DNA of 64,000 bases from an uncultured Oscillospiraceae bacterium (GCA_934446355.1 CAKSEC010000001.1:1-64000), one strand, 5' to 3'. Positions 44,639 through 54,413 are shown, counted from the stretch's first letter. Translations and numbers: made by a program. Notes: generated from the sequence alone by a model not told the origin.

Positions 44639-47056
44639 TTACTGGTAATTGCCCGTGCCGCCGAGATAGGAGGAAATATAGCTGGTCTGGTTGTTCAGGT
44701 CTGTCATTGCAGATTCCATGTTGGTGAACACCTTCCACCAGTATTCTTCCTTATCGTTATATCTATCCTGCAGCTTGTTTATCTGCTCCTGTATCCGCTT
44801 CATCTGCTTGTAGATGTAGCTGTCGGTGGTGACGGAACTGTTCTCCTTGCCCGCTTTCTGAACAAGCGTACCTCTGCTGGAAGCAACGCCGGAACTCTTG
44901 ACTGCGCTGTCCATTATCTTGTTCATCTTGCCCATGATACCGGTATCGGAATCAGTGAAAAGCTTGATGACTGCGTCCTGATTCTGCTCGAACGCCTTGT
45001 CGAAAGCGTCCTCGTCTATTTCAAGCTTGCCGTGGTCTTTCCACTCGTCAGAGGTCTTGATACCCATGCTGTATATTCCGAACTTGCTGCCGTCCTCAAG
45101 CGTAACGCTGTTGTAGAGAACTGAGCGAAGCTGGCTCATTATGCGAGAAACAGTCGAGTCGTTGTAGAGAACGCCCTGCTTTGCCTTCTCCTCCCACTTC
45201 TCGATCTCTTTATCGTCCATCTCTTCCTTCTCTGCGTCAGTGAGAGGCTCGTATCTGTTGCCGCTCGAATCCTCCGCGGGTGTGGTGCCGATATAGCCGT
45301 ATACATCGTCGATAAGCTGGTTGTAATCCTCAACGAACTTCTTGATGGTGTCCTTTACAGTGGAACTGTCCTTGGTGACATTTACTGTATACACCTCGCC
45401 GACTGCCATGTTGTCGTTGAATGTGAACGTTGTGCCGTCCAGAGTATAGGAGTTGTCGTTCAGGTATACTTCCTGACCGTTTATCTCGAATATTGCATTC
45501 TGACCCTGTGCAAGACCCACAGTTCCGTTCTCGTCGGTAAGGCCGAGCTTTCTGGTGATATCATTGTCCGTGATATCCACCTTTCCTGCGCCGCCCTTTT
45601 CGTTGGACTCAATAGAGAAGCTGTTGGTCAGCGAGGAATATGTCATCGTAACGCCTGCGTCAGACTTATTCACTGCAGCGATAAGGCCGGTTACAGTTGC
45701 GTCCTTTGATACTGTGATATCCTTGCCGTTTATCTTGAACGTATATGCGCCGTCGTCGGCGTTGGATTCAAGACCCAGCCCCTTGAGCGTAGTGGTCGAC
45801 ACTGCCTTGTTTGAAGCCCATGCTTTGGTCAGACCCAGCGTTCCGCCCTCGGTAGAGGTCAGCGAAAACTCGACAGCCTTTCCATCGCTGTCCTTTGCGG
45901 TGAGGTAGGAGCCGTCAAGCGTGAATTTGTAGCCATCTACGCTCTTAAGCGCTGCATTGATAGCTGCGGTATTCTTGTCCTTTGCCGCCTGGTCGCTGGT
46001 ATAAGTATATGCTTCAAGCTGATTATCGGTCACTGTCGCACTGTCAGGAAGGTTATTTGCCTTGCGGTATGCAGCCTTTTTCAGCTCGTTGAATTCATCA
46101 AGAATATTGCCATTTCCGGAAAGATTTCTGCTGTCGTAATATGTAGAGGATACGCCCTCAAAGCTTACCTGCGTGGTTTTTCCGCCTATCTCAACTGTAA
46201 AGGAGTTCGTACCGGTGACAACGCTGCCCACAGAAATAGCCACTTTATCCTGTGGCTGTGCGAGGCCGAAATTACCCTTGTTCTCGGTAATGGTGACTGC
46301 CGCATTTCCTCCGACCTTGAAGCCTACCTTGCCGTCTGCGCCGAGTTCTGCCTGCAGGAACCACTCCTTGCCGTCTGCGTCAACTGCGCCTGCTGCGTCC
46401 GCACCGGTCTTTCCGGAGTAGCCGAAGCCCTCCTGAAGCTTTGTGTTGAGCTCGTCAACTATGCTGGACTTGAGCGCGTCCATATCAGCGACGTTTCCGT
46501 CTGCGTCAAGCGCAGCGTCAACAGAGAAGTCTATGGTCTTTTTCACGCTGCCGACCTGAACATCAAGAGAAAGCTCCAGCGCCTTGGTCTTGCTTCCATC
46601 GTCAGCAGTGGTTATCTCGCCGCCTGCCGCTGCGACAGCCTTGTCGATATCCAGCACAAAGTTATCCATCTCGATAGCCTTGCCCGAAGCCTTTGAAGCT
46701 GTTGCGATCTGCTGAAGCTTCAGCTTATAGCTGCCTGCAACAGAGCCGCTTGTCGTAGCAACGCTAAGTCCGGTGATATCCGCGTTGTTTGTCGCAGTCA
46801 CTGCTGACTTATACTTATTGAACGTCGATGAGCTCATCAGATAGGTGTCCCTCTTGAGCACATCGAAATACTTGTTCTTGAATTCGGTTATCTTCTTGGT
46901 GATATCCTGATAGCCCTGCTGCTGCCATGTAAGCTTGGTAAGCTTCTTGCTCTGATTGTCTATCTTAGTCTGATAGGAAGAAAGAAGCTGCTGAACCATG
47001 GCCTCCGTGTCGAAGCCGGAGGAAAGACCTCCCAGCCTTATGTTACTTACTGCCAT
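44639..47056 (-). CDS. fliD: Flagellar filament cap protein FliD
   Basis: 805 residues, much longer than the 450-500 of enteric or Bacillus FliD. Conserved N-terminal (IRLGGLSSGFDTEAMVQQLL) and C-terminal (MKRIQEQINKLQDRYNDKEE) coiled-coil ends are present, and the extra length lies in the surface-exposed middle. It caps the growing filament and places flagellin subunits. The start is one base after the csrA stop, with GGGAGG upstream, so it is translationally coupled. Confidence 0.95.
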   Translation of the reverse strand: MAVSNIRLGGLSSGFDTEAMVQQLLSSYQTKIDNQSKKLTKLTWQQQGYQDITKKITEFKNKYFDVLKRDTYLMSSSTFNKYKSAVTATNNADITGLSVATTSGSVAGSYKLKLQQIATASKASGKAIEMDNFVLDIDKAVAAAGGEITTADDGSKTKALELSLDVQVGSVKKTIDFSVDAALDADGNVADMDALKSSIVDELNTKLQEGFGYSGKTGADAAGAVDADGKEWFLQAELGADGKVGFKVGGNAAVTITENKGNFGLAQPQDKVAISVGSVVTGTNSFTVEIGGKTTQVSFEGVSSTYYDSRNLSGNGNILDEFNELKKAAYRKANNLPDSATVTDNQLEAYTYTSDQAAKDKNTAAINAALKSVDGYKFTLDGSYLTAKDSDGKAVEFSLTSTEGGTLGLTKAWASNKAVSTTTLKGLGLESNADDGAYTFKINGKDITVSKDATVTGLIAAVNKSDAGVTMTYSSLTNSFSIESNEKGGAGKVDITDNDITRKLGLTDENGTVGLAQGQNAIFEINGQEVYLNDNSYTLDGTTFTFNDNMAVGEVYTVNVTKDSSTVKDTIKKFVEDYNQLIDDVYGYIGTTPAEDSSGNRYEPLTDAEKEEMDDKEIEKWEEKAKQGVLYNDSTVSRIMSQLRSVLYNSVTLEDGSKFGIYSMGIKTSDEWKDHGKLEIDEDAFDKAFEQNQDAVIKLFTDSDTGIMGKMNKIMDSAVKSSGVASSRGTLVQKAGKENSSVTTDSYIYKQMKRIQEQINKLQDRYNDKEEYWWKVFTNMESAMTDLNNQTSYISSYLGGTGNYQ

Positions 47057-47057
47057 A

Positions 47058-47291
47058 TCAATTATCCTCCCGTTTATGCTGCCTGAGAAGCTCTGCTATC
47101 GCACTGCCCGAAGCGCAGGCCGCCTGTTCGTTGGTCTGGCGGGCGTCCTTAAGCTCGCTTCTGATGATTTTTACCTCTTTCGGTGCGTTTATGCCGATCT
47201 TGACCTTGTCCCTGCCTATCTCTATGACGGTTATCTCTATGTTGTCAGCGATGGTCAGGCTCTCGTCCTGCTTTCTGGTAACAACAAGCAT
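47058..47291 (-). CDS. csrA: Carbon storage regulator CsrA
   Basis: 77 residues. RNA-binding dimer that represses translation by covering ribosome sites with GGA motifs; in Firmicutes its main target is flagellin mRNA. MLVVTRKQDESLTIADNIEI and the GINAPKEVKIIRSEL strand that contacts RNA are intact. Two nt after fliW, which encodes its antagonist. Confidence 0.96.
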   Translation of the reverse strand: MLVVTRKQDESLTIADNIEITVIEIGRDKVKIGINAPKEVKIIRSELKDARQTNEQAACASGSAIAELLRQHKREDN

Positions 47292-47293
47292 TT

Positions 47294-47728
47294 TCAGACC
47301 TCCTCATAGACCGGAGCCTTAAAGTCATAATGCTCCGTCAGAATGATCTGTGCTGCGATGCGCTCGTCCGTATTCACCACGATGGGGCAGCGCAGGTTCA
47401 CAGTGGTCTTTTTGTAGTCGTCAGGGACTATCGCCACCGCAAGGCAGCGGTACCGTGATTTTTCGTCTATCCGCAGAAGCGACTGCTCCTCGTCGGATAT
47501 CTCGAAGCGGTAATCTCCGTATATCTCCATCGGGTCGTATACCACGAAGCAAGGCTCTTTCCCATCAACGGACTGCAGCCACATCGGGAACACTCCATCG
47601 CCGAGCGGGCTCAGCAGCGCATATCTTTTTGCGTCCTCAAAGCCGATTATTCCCTCAGGAAAGCTGATGATCCTGCTTTCGTCGACCTCCTGCTCTCCGA
47701 AATCTCTGGTAATTATCTTCATAGGCAT
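47294..47728 (-). CDS. fliW: Flagellar assembly factor FliW
   Basis: 144 residues. It binds CsrA or flagellin alternately, so flagellin synthesis is matched to export. Family blocks ISFPEGIIGFED and VNLRCPIVVNTDERIAAQII are present. AAAGGAG lies 8 nt before the ATG. Confidence 0.95.
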   Translation of the reverse strand: MPMKIITRDFGEQEVDESRIISFPEGIIGFEDAKRYALLSPLGDGVFPMWLQSVDGKEPCFVVYDPMEIYGDYRFEISDEEQSLLRIDEKSRYRCLAVAIVPDDYKKTTVNLRCPIVVNTDERIAAQIILTEHYDFKAPVYEEV

Positions 47729-47751
47729 ATACGCCGCTCCTTTCAGCTTGG

Positions 47752-48372
47752 TCAGCCCTTTATGTCAAGCACAGGCGGCTTGTATTCGGGGTCTGCGCTT
47801 GCAGGGAAGTAGATCGGACCTCCGGTGTATTCTATCTCCACCCTTGGTCTGTCCCTGACGATAAGCTCTACGCTGCCCGGTATGAACTCCATCGGCAGCT
47901 GAGCCATAACGTCCCAGTCTATATCCTGCTCGCCCATCTGGTAATCAATGCTGAGCGTTCCGCCGTCGAAAGTGATGTCTGCGCCCTCTTTCGGCAGGAA
48001 CTCCATTATCGTTTCCACTGTCGCGCCAGCCCTTGCGTTCTGTATCGCAATTTCGGACGGCGACATTCCTCTTGCCAGCATATTTCCCTCAGAAGCGACC
48101 CTTGCCGTACCCTGAAATGCAAGAGAGAAACCCTCCTGCGCTTTCTGCGTCATCATGTCGCCGTCGGTCATATGCCCGTATCCAAGGCTTTTTCTCGCCT
48201 GATATGTGTCGATATTCACACGTATCGGGTCCGCCTTCATGACATAGCCGCCGTTCGTGTTGGTTATCTTCACCTTCGGCTGCCTGTCCTCAGGATACTC
48301 GTATCTCGCATTTGTGACCTTGATCTCGATAGATATCGGGATCGTGGTTATCTGTAATAAGTTGCTGTTCAC
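47752..48372 (-). CDS. Flagellar-operon protein, DUF6470/YviE type
   Basis: 206 residues. The start is GTG at 48372 (followed by NSNLLQITTIPIS), because AGGAGG lies 8 nt upstream; an ATG at 48438 would place that site inside the gene. Members of this family lie between flgL and fliW in many Firmicutes. Function unknown. Confidence 0.82.
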   Translation of the reverse strand: MNSNLLQITTIPISIEIKVTNARYEYPEDRQPKVKITNTNGGYVMKADPIRVNIDTYQARKSLGYGHMTDGDMMTQKAQEGFSLAFQGTARVASEGNMLARGMSPSEIAIQNARAGATVETIMEFLPKEGADITFDGGTLSIDYQMGEQDIDWDVMAQLPMEFIPGSVELIVRDRPRVEIEYTGGPIYFPASADPEYKPPVLDIKG

Positions 48373-48459
48373 TTCCAACACCTCCTGAGTTGTCTGTAAC
48401 ACACTGCCGTTGTCCTGCAGCGGCTGTTCATATGTCAATGCGCCGGCTTCCCTGCCTGA

Positions 48460-48479
48460 CCGCCGCTTTTCAGCAGCGG
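48460..48479 (-). promoter_or_regulatory. Stable hairpin between flgL and the DUF6470 gene
   Basis: CCGCTGCT, 4-nt loop, AGCGGCGG (one wobble) in the 143-nt gap, without a T tract. Probably an mRNA processing or stability element inside the operon rather than a terminator. Confidence 0.5.
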
Positions 48480-48515
48480 CAACGCACTTTTACCACAAAC
48501 CTGAATTACACTTTA

Positions 48516-50057
48516 TCACTTGATATAGTTGAATATGCTGTTCGGGATAACAGAGCTTGACATCTGCAGGCACGCATTATAGATTGCCTCATAGGTTTTC
48601 ATCAGCGTGATCTCAGATTCAAGATCTGTCGCCTCCAGTGTCTTCTGACGATCCTTAAGATTAAGTATTCTGGTGTCAAATCTGTTGTTATTGAATTCGA
48701 TAAATTCCTCCGTATTACCGAGATCTGCTATCTCAACCAGAAGATTTTCCGAGGAGGAAACAATCCTGTCTATGCAGGCGTTAGCATAATCGATATCTCC
48801 CCTGCGGAGCGCAGCGGCGGCGTCCAGAGTCACCTGAACATAGTTGAACGAGAACGTATCGCCGTTCTTGAAATCAGGCGCAGTGCCGGTATCGCTCTTG
48901 GTGATATATACCTGATCGGATATCTTGTCGCCCTTTGCGTTGGTGTATTCAACGGTGAGGTTTCCGTAGTCGTCTATCTGCGGCGTGTGCTTTTCACGCA
49001 GGAACTCCTGATCAAGCTTTGCCTGTATTGCCGCCGCCGTGTCAGCGGTGGTCGCATCGGCGTTGAACAGGATAGTCTTTTTCGTGCCGTCCGCATAGAT
49101 ATCGAACGAATACAGCTTTCCGTCCTGCAGCTGGTCAAGGTTTATTGACGGCACCTGACTGATCTCAGCCTCGCTTCCGTCGCCCATTATGAGCTTTCCC
49201 TTTTCGCCGATCGTGGGTATTTTGGTAGCGTCAGTGACGCCTGCCTTTGCAAATGCGTCATTCATTGCTTTCTGAATGTCGTCTGTTGACATTCCCTTGA
49301 ACTTGACCGTTACCGTAATGCCGCCGGCAGTCACTCTCATGGAGTTGTCGCCGTCAGTTTTCAGCATTGCGTCCTCAATAGAGGTTATCTTTTCGGGCTT
49401 TGCTTCATAGCCGCAGCCGGTGACGTCCGTGCCGATAAAGGATATTTTGAGCGCAGTCTGAGTGTCAAGCTGCTGATCCTTATTCATTACCATTCCTATG
49501 CCGATATCTACGTAAACATCGTCGGAATAGGGGAAATCCTTTGAATTCGCATAAGCGTTGACCGGTACGCCATGATACAGCAGGGACTTTGCATGACCCT
49601 CGCCGTCGTATTCTATCGTGAACGGCTCCGGGTCGTTGCTTTCGCCGCCGAAGATAACACGCTGTGCGCTGTCGGTGTTGAATACCGAAACCATCTCCTG
49701 AGCCTTTGTTTCAAGCTGCTGCGCAAGAATGTTTAGGTCGGTCGATCTGTCCTTGGTGGAGTTGCAGGCGTAGATTATCGTTTCTCTGACGTTCGCCAGC
49801 GACTCTGATATCTGCAGCAGCGAGGTCTCAGCCTCGGTGTAGAACTTATCCGCAACGTCAAGGTTCTCCTTGTACTGCTCGGAGTGCCAGAGCTGCTTTC
49901 TTACCGTGAGCGCCTTTGCAGCTTTCAGTGGGGACTGGCTTGCTCTTGTGTACTGCCTGCCGGTCAGTATTTTATTCTCAGAAGCGTATTTCTGCGAGGA
50001 AACCCTCTTGAGGTTCCTGTCGTAGTTACGCAGTATCGTTGAATTTGATATTCTCAT
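48516..50057 (-). CDS. flgL: Flagellar hook-filament junction protein FlgL
   Basis: 513 residues, longer than the 300 or so of Bacillus. Flagellin-like N-terminal helix (MRISNSTILRNYDRNLKRVS) and C-terminal helix ending ISEITL-type (TDLESEITLMKTYEAIYNAC) are conserved; the extra length is a middle surface domain. GGGGGT precedes the ATG, 14 nt after flgK. Confidence 0.93.
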   Translation of the reverse strand: MRISNSTILRNYDRNLKRVSSQKYASENKILTGRQYTRASQSPLKAAKALTVRKQLWHSEQYKENLDVADKFYTEAETSLLQISESLANVRETIIYACNSTKDRSTDLNILAQQLETKAQEMVSVFNTDSAQRVIFGGESNDPEPFTIEYDGEGHAKSLLYHGVPVNAYANSKDFPYSDDVYVDIGIGMVMNKDQQLDTQTALKISFIGTDVTGCGYEAKPEKITSIEDAMLKTDGDNSMRVTAGGITVTVKFKGMSTDDIQKAMNDAFAKAGVTDATKIPTIGEKGKLIMGDGSEAEISQVPSINLDQLQDGKLYSFDIYADGTKKTILFNADATTADTAAAIQAKLDQEFLREKHTPQIDDYGNLTVEYTNAKGDKISDQVYITKSDTGTAPDFKNGDTFSFNYVQVTLDAAAALRRGDIDYANACIDRIVSSSENLLVEIADLGNTEEFIEFNNNRFDTRILNLKDRQKTLEATDLESEITLMKTYEAIYNACLQMSSSVIPNSIFNYIK

Positions 50058-50071
50058 CTCAGCCTACCCCC

Positions 50072-51685
50072 TTAAAGTCCGACTCTGCCGGTGCCGTTTA
50101 TCAGCTTATCCAGAGCGTCGTCCAGCGTCGTCAGCATTCTTGAGGAAGCGCTGTACCACTTCTGGTAGTTCAGCATATTGATACCTTCCTCGTCCATCTG
50201 TACGCCGGAAACCTCGTCCCTTGCGTCAAGAAGCGTGTCTACCGTGGTTTTTGCCGTTTCGTTGCGGCTGGTCTCATAGCTTATCGTTTCAGCGAGCCTG
50301 TCGCTCAGGAACGAAATATACTGGTACATATCGCCCTTGAAGTCGTTCTCGTTGCCGAATTTCAGATTTCCGTCCTCGAACTTGGATATCAGATACAGAA
50401 CGTTCGTGTTCTGCAGCGTTACCTTGCCGTCGCTGCCGGTAGATGAGGTCTGGTCGTAGCCGTACTTTATCTCGCCGGTCTGCTCGTCAATGCTCCTCAC
50501 CTGACCGACCATGGTCGGATTTTCGAGCCATGCAGTGGAAACGTGGATATTACCCGCGGTGATGAGCACTCTGGAATAGCCCTCGTCCGGCAGACCGTCG
50601 TTGTTGAGGTCAGCCGTGGGGTCCGTGCCGCCTGTGGGGTAGCCCACGAACAGCTGCCGCATCGGGTCGGATTCCGAGCCGTTCGCCTGATTGAACGTAT
50701 CCGCAAGAGTTCTTGCGAAAACATCTATCGCAGACTTGAAGTAAGCTATTCCGTAGCTGCCGTTCTGTCTGCCCGTGGCATAAACGCCGTTGCCGTTGAG
50801 CATATCGGTGTAAGCCTTGATTATACCGGAATGCAGATTTACCTGCTCACCGCTCTCGAAATTGATGAACGCCTGTCCGTTCTTGTTATAGTCGCCCAGC
50901 ACTATTGAACTTGCACGGAACTTCTCGCCGTCAACGACGGTGACGCCTGCCATCTCAATGGTAAACGTGCCGTTGCTGTTCTCCTTTACCGTGATGTCGC
51001 CGTAATTCGCAAGCTCGTCAACGTAAAGGTTGAGCTGGTCGTAAAGCTCGTTCGGACCGTATTCGGACGGGTAATTTATAAGCTCTTTCGCTATGCGGTC
51101 GTTGAGCGTGTTTATCTCTTGAAACAGGTTGTTTACGTAGGTGACTGTATCCTCCAGCTCGCTCACATAGGTCTGCTCGACCTCGCACAGCTTGGTGCTG
51201 TAGTCGTTGAGCAGGCGGCAGAGGTTCATCGCAGAGTTGGTGACGATGGTTGCGACCTCGGCTGCGTCGGGACGCTCCTCCGAGTAATCCTGCAGGGACT
51301 TGAAGAACTGCTCCGTGAAGTACTGCAGACCCTCGGTGTCGATATTGTCCAGCACGTCCTCGATATCCGCAAGGATATTGACGGTCTTTTCCGTTTCAGC
51401 CTCGACTGCGGTGTTCTCTCTGTAACGCTTGTCTATATACTGATCCCTCATCTGGCTCACGCCGTAGGCATTCACGCCCTGACCGGTAAGCGAGAGGTTA
51501 TTCGTTTCGCTGCACCATCTCAGGCTCTGATTGCCGCTGACGTACATGGCGTAGAGATCTACCCTCTGCCTTGTGTAGCCTATCGTGTTGATATTGGATA
51601 TATTGTTGCCAGCGATATCAAGGTTCTTCTGTGCAACCTGCAGCGTGCGCTTCTGAGTTTCAAATCCCAAAAAAGTAGGGCGCAT
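50072..51685 (-). CDS. flgK: Flagellar hook-associated protein FlgK
   Basis: 537 residues. First junction protein between hook and filament. N-terminal FLGFETQKRTLQVAQKNLDI and AGNNISNINTIGYTRQRVDL, plus C-terminal GVQMDEEGINMLNYQKWYSA, are typical. AGGAGG precedes the ATG. Confidence 0.95.
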   Translation of the reverse strand: MRPTFLGFETQKRTLQVAQKNLDIAGNNISNINTIGYTRQRVDLYAMYVSGNQSLRWCSETNNLSLTGQGVNAYGVSQMRDQYIDKRYRENTAVEAETEKTVNILADIEDVLDNIDTEGLQYFTEQFFKSLQDYSEERPDAAEVATIVTNSAMNLCRLLNDYSTKLCEVEQTYVSELEDTVTYVNNLFQEINTLNDRIAKELINYPSEYGPNELYDQLNLYVDELANYGDITVKENSNGTFTIEMAGVTVVDGEKFRASSIVLGDYNKNGQAFINFESGEQVNLHSGIIKAYTDMLNGNGVYATGRQNGSYGIAYFKSAIDVFARTLADTFNQANGSESDPMRQLFVGYPTGGTDPTADLNNDGLPDEGYSRVLITAGNIHVSTAWLENPTMVGQVRSIDEQTGEIKYGYDQTSSTGSDGKVTLQNTNVLYLISKFEDGNLKFGNENDFKGDMYQYISFLSDRLAETISYETSRNETAKTTVDTLLDARDEVSGVQMDEEGINMLNYQKWYSASSRMLTTLDDALDKLINGTGRVGL

Positions 51686-51696
51686 ATATCTTCCTC

Positions 51697-52176
51697 CTAA
51701 ACCTCTCTGAATGCCTTTGCCGAACTTCCCCTTGCGACCTTTGACGCATTTCTGTCGTAGGTCTCCGGTTTGTTGAGTATGCCGGCGCGCTTCACGAATT
51801 CTGTCTGATTATCAAGCTTTCGCTTTACTATCTCGTTTGTCTGCTCGTTTATCTCCCGAATGCCGTCAACAAGGTCGTTCAGCTGCTTTGACAGCTGCGT
51901 GACCTTTGCCCTGCAGCCTTCGGGTATCTCGTCCATCATTTCCGAAAGCTTTCTGCCGGAAATACCCAGACCGTCGAACAGCGCCTGACGCTTGGTTTCA
52001 AGCGACTGGCTCTTCATGACGAACGCCTGCTCGTCGTTCAGCGACTTTGTGAGCCATTCAAGGTCGTCGTCAAGTATTTTCGTATGCTTTTTCATCAGGA
52101 ACTTATGCAGCTCTCTGTAGAAATCGCAGTCTATTTCAAGGCACTTGATTATTGCCTGCGCAGTCCTCTCGTCCAT
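51697..52176 (-). CDS. flgN: FlgN-type flagellar chaperone
   Basis: 159 residues from the ATG at 52176 (MDERTAQAIIKCLEI), 4 nt after the flgM stop with GGGTG upstream; an upstream in-frame ATG overlaps flgM. All-helical. It chaperones FlgK and FlgL, which are encoded next. Confidence 0.82.
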   Translation of the reverse strand: MDERTAQAIIKCLEIDCDFYRELHKFLMKKHTKILDDDLEWLTKSLNDEQAFVMKSQSLETKRQALFDGLGISGRKLSEMMDEIPEGCRAKVTQLSKQLNDLVDGIREINEQTNEIVKRKLDNQTEFVKRAGILNKPETYDRNASKVARGSSAKAFREV

Positions 52177-52180
52177 GCCG

Positions 52181-52444
52181 TCACCCGAAGATAATGTAGG
52201 AAGCAAGCTCGTTTGCGTCTACTCCGTTTTCAAGCGTCTGCTGCGCTGCGGATAACTCCTGCGGTGCTGCGTCAGCCTGAACTGCTGCTGCTATTCCGTT
52301 CTTCGCTGCCTGCAGGGCTGTTTCAAAGCCGAACTCCACCCTGTCGGTGTTCCTGACTGCAGAAGCCGTATCTGACTTCGGGGCAGCCTCTTTTCTTGTG
52401 GGTTTGTATGCGGAAAGCACACCGTTGATTCTTTTTATCTCCAT
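52181..52444 (-). CDS. flgM: Anti-sigma-D factor FlgM
   Basis: 87 residues. It binds the flagellar sigma factor until the hook is complete. N-terminal MEIKRINGVLSAYKP and C-terminal helices (LENGVDANELASYIIFG) fit the family. First gene of the operon, AAAGGAGG upstream. Confidence 0.87.
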   Translation of the reverse strand: MEIKRINGVLSAYKPTRKEAAPKSDTASAVRNTDRVEFGFETALQAAKNGIAAAVQADAAPQELSAAQQTLENGVDANELASYIIFG

Positions 52445-52519
52445 AAGACCTGCCTCCTTTGCTGGTTTCTTTCTTTTGTTCTGATTTTATTTCGGGGCAT
52501 AATTCACCCTCTAAGTAGG

Positions 52520-52546
52520 ATATCGGCAGGAATGCCCGATTCTTTA
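52520..52546 (-). promoter_or_regulatory. Sigma-D (flagellar) promoter
   Basis: TAAA (52546-52543), 15-bp spacer, GCCGATAT (52527-52520), an almost perfect sigma-28/sigma-D consensus 75 nt before flgM. It places flgM and the filament assembly genes in the late flagellar class. Confidence 0.92.
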
Positions 52547-52577
52547 GCATTTTCATCAGATTTTTTGCACATTTCTG

Positions 52578-52612
52578 CAAAAATCAAATGGGGCTAAAAA
52601 ATCAGCCCCATT
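52578..52612 (-). terminator. Terminator of the pilin operon
   Basis: AATGGGGCT pairs with AGCCCCATT around an 8-nt loop, followed on the minus strand by TGATTTTTG. It lies 11 nt after the stop of the pilin-like gene. Confidence 0.87.
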
Positions 52613-52623
52613 CCTGTATTCAT

Positions 52624-53334
52624 TTAAGCAAGATACATCGCATAGTCCGGATCTGTAGACTTCGGCAGGTCGAACACATATTGCCCATCGTCCGGCATCA
52701 CATACACGTCAGACCACGAACCGAGTATCTGACCGGTGGACTGTATGCAGCCGTCCATTATCATCATTGAGTCACGGAAATTCGAGAGGGTCATCGTTCC
52801 GCTGTCATACGCGGGAAGCCTGCTGCTGCAGAAATGCGTGAACAGCACCTTGAAATTGCTGTCTGCGGCGCAGTAGAAATATCCGTCATAATTTCCGTTG
52901 AGATATTCGTTGATGTTGCTGCTGAGGTAGCTTTCAAGCGTTGTCATGTTCGACATTGCGTCGGTTCTCGCCATAAGACCGTTGAACGTGTTCGCAAGGT
53001 GCAGACCCACGATACCGTTCTGGCTGAACTGTGCCTCCATGAAAAGGTACTTTCCTCCGGTGGTGTTCGCACCGCCCGTGTATTCGATATACTTGACGTC
53101 TGTGTCGGCATAGTCAACAATGGAGCGCTCAGTCAGCTGCGCCCTTGTCAGCGCAAGCTGTGAAGCCGCAAAGAACGATTCCGCGCTTGAGCTTGCGGAT
53201 TTTATCTTGCTGTCCCTGTTGTTCAGCCCCACCATAACGAAAGCGGTGAGCACGGCGATTATTGCGATAACAACGATAAGTTCCACCATCGTGAAACCCT
53301 TTTTGCCTCTTAGTCTTTGAAGGTATCTTATCAT
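52624..53334 (-). CDS. Type IV pilin-like protein
   Basis: 236 residues from the ATG at 53334 (MIRYLQRLRGKKG), 7 nt after GGCAGGA. Class III prepilin signal GKKG-FTMVELIVVIAIIAVL with the conserved E5 after cleavage. The C-terminal domain has two cysteines. A minor pilin or pseudopilin downstream of the major pilin gene. Confidence 0.85.
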   Translation of the reverse strand: MIRYLQRLRGKKGFTMVELIVVIAIIAVLTAFVMVGLNNRDSKIKSASSSAESFFAASQLALTRAQLTERSIVDYADTDVKYIEYTGGANTTGGKYLFMEAQFSQNGIVGLHLANTFNGLMARTDAMSNMTTLESYLSSNINEYLNGNYDGYFYCAADSNFKVLFTHFCSSRLPAYDSGTMTLSNFRDSMMIMDGCIQSTGQILGSWSDVYVMPDDGQYVFDLPKSTDPDYAMYLA

Positions 53335-53419
53335 CGGGATATCCTGCCTTTCCGGAAAATTCAGCAATGCCATTATTCAAACGCCCGGCTTTCGCAGAGT
53401 GCTTGAATAATAGCACTAA

Positions 53420-53447
53420 TTCCCCGACGGCTTGCGCCGCCGAGGAA
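53420..53447 (-). promoter_or_regulatory. Stable hairpin between two pilin genes
   Basis: TTCCTCGGCGGC pairs with GCCGTCGGGGAA around a GCAA tetraloop: 12 bp with two wobbles. A second small stem (AGTGCT/AGCACT, 53398-53417) follows. No T tract, so it probably protects the upstream major-pilin mRNA end and lowers expression of the next gene. Confidence 0.62.
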
Positions 53448-53488
53448 CATTGTGCATTTAGTTGATTGGCTTTTGAGCCTTAAGCTTA

Positions 53489-54130
53489 TTAGCCGAGGTC
53501 AAGAGCGGGAGCAGTACCAACGGATACTCCGCCGGAAGTAACACCAGCTGTTGAGCCGTTCCAAGCGAACTTCTTTGCATCGAAGTCAGTAGCTGCAGGA
53601 GCGCCAGTCGGAGCAGTTTTAGAATCCTCTGTGTAGTATACATACGTGCACTTTGCACCCTTAAGATATGCCCATACAAATCCATTCTTAACTGTCGGGA
53701 AGAGGTCAGCAAGCTCAATTGCAAGCAGATCCTCAGCAGCTGTTACACCAGCCTTGGTAGTACCAGCAGCTTTTGCAGCATATGTGCCGCCGCCCCACGA
53801 AAGAGTACCGCCGGTCTTGTAGTTAGCAGCAGTACCGCCTGTCAGGCACTTCCAGCTGCCGTTGTCGATCTCAAATGTAATTGTATCAACCTTTGCGCTG
53901 TCCTTCAGCATTCCATAGCCCTTGGTATCAGCTGTTGTCAGGAACGAATCAATGTTGTTCTTGATGGAAGCTGCGGTGGAGTTGAGAGATGTTATCTTTG
54001 CAGAAGTAACATAACCCATCATGGTAGGAATAAGGATTGCTGCGAGCACGCCGATGATTGCGATAACAACGATCAGCTCGACGAGTGTGAAGCCTTTTTT
54101 CTTCTTAAGGCTCTGAAGTCTCTTTATCAT
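53489..54130 (-). CDS. Major type IV pilin-like protein
   Basis: 213 residues. Prepilin signal KKKKG-FTLVELIVVIAIIGVL with E5. The globular domain is Ala/Gly/Thr-rich with two cysteines (WKCLTGG and AKCTYVY), as in Gram-positive pilins. GGAGGG precedes the ATG; own promoter. First and probably most abundant pilin here. Confidence 0.87.
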   Translation of the reverse strand: MIKRLQSLKKKKGFTLVELIVVIAIIGVLAAILIPTMMGYVTSAKITSLNSTAASIKNNIDSFLTTADTKGYGMLKDSAKVDTITFEIDNGSWKCLTGGTAANYKTGGTLSWGGGTYAAKAAGTTKAGVTAAEDLLAIELADLFPTVKNGFVWAYLKGAKCTYVYYTEDSKTAPTGAPAATDFDAKKFAWNGSTAGVTSGGVSVGTAPALDLG

Positions 54131-54231
54131 TGTAAAGACCCTCCTATGTAAAAAAATTTTTTATGTATAAGCCCAGCGGGCCTATATCCATGTCAAGTAA
54201 GCTTTGGGTTACTTCCCTTTGCTGTAATCAC

Positions 54232-54260
54232 ATTATATCCTATCCCGAGGAAAAAAGCAA
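54232..54260 (-). promoter_or_regulatory. Promoter of the major pilin gene
   Basis: TTGCTT (54260-54255), 17-bp spacer, TATAAT (54237-54232), giving a leader of about 95 nt. The remaining gap up to pilT shows no gene. Confidence 0.75.
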
Positions 54261-54413
54261 GCGTTTTTTCAAATTTTTTGCTTTAATGAGGTAATTTCGT
54301 TCAAATTAATCTATTTGACGAGCCTCATTTTGTGCACCATGTCCGAAAATTTCATGTAACGCTGATAAAACGTTTACACAAGCTCTTGCTTCCCTCAGGT
54401 ACGCCGCCGGATA

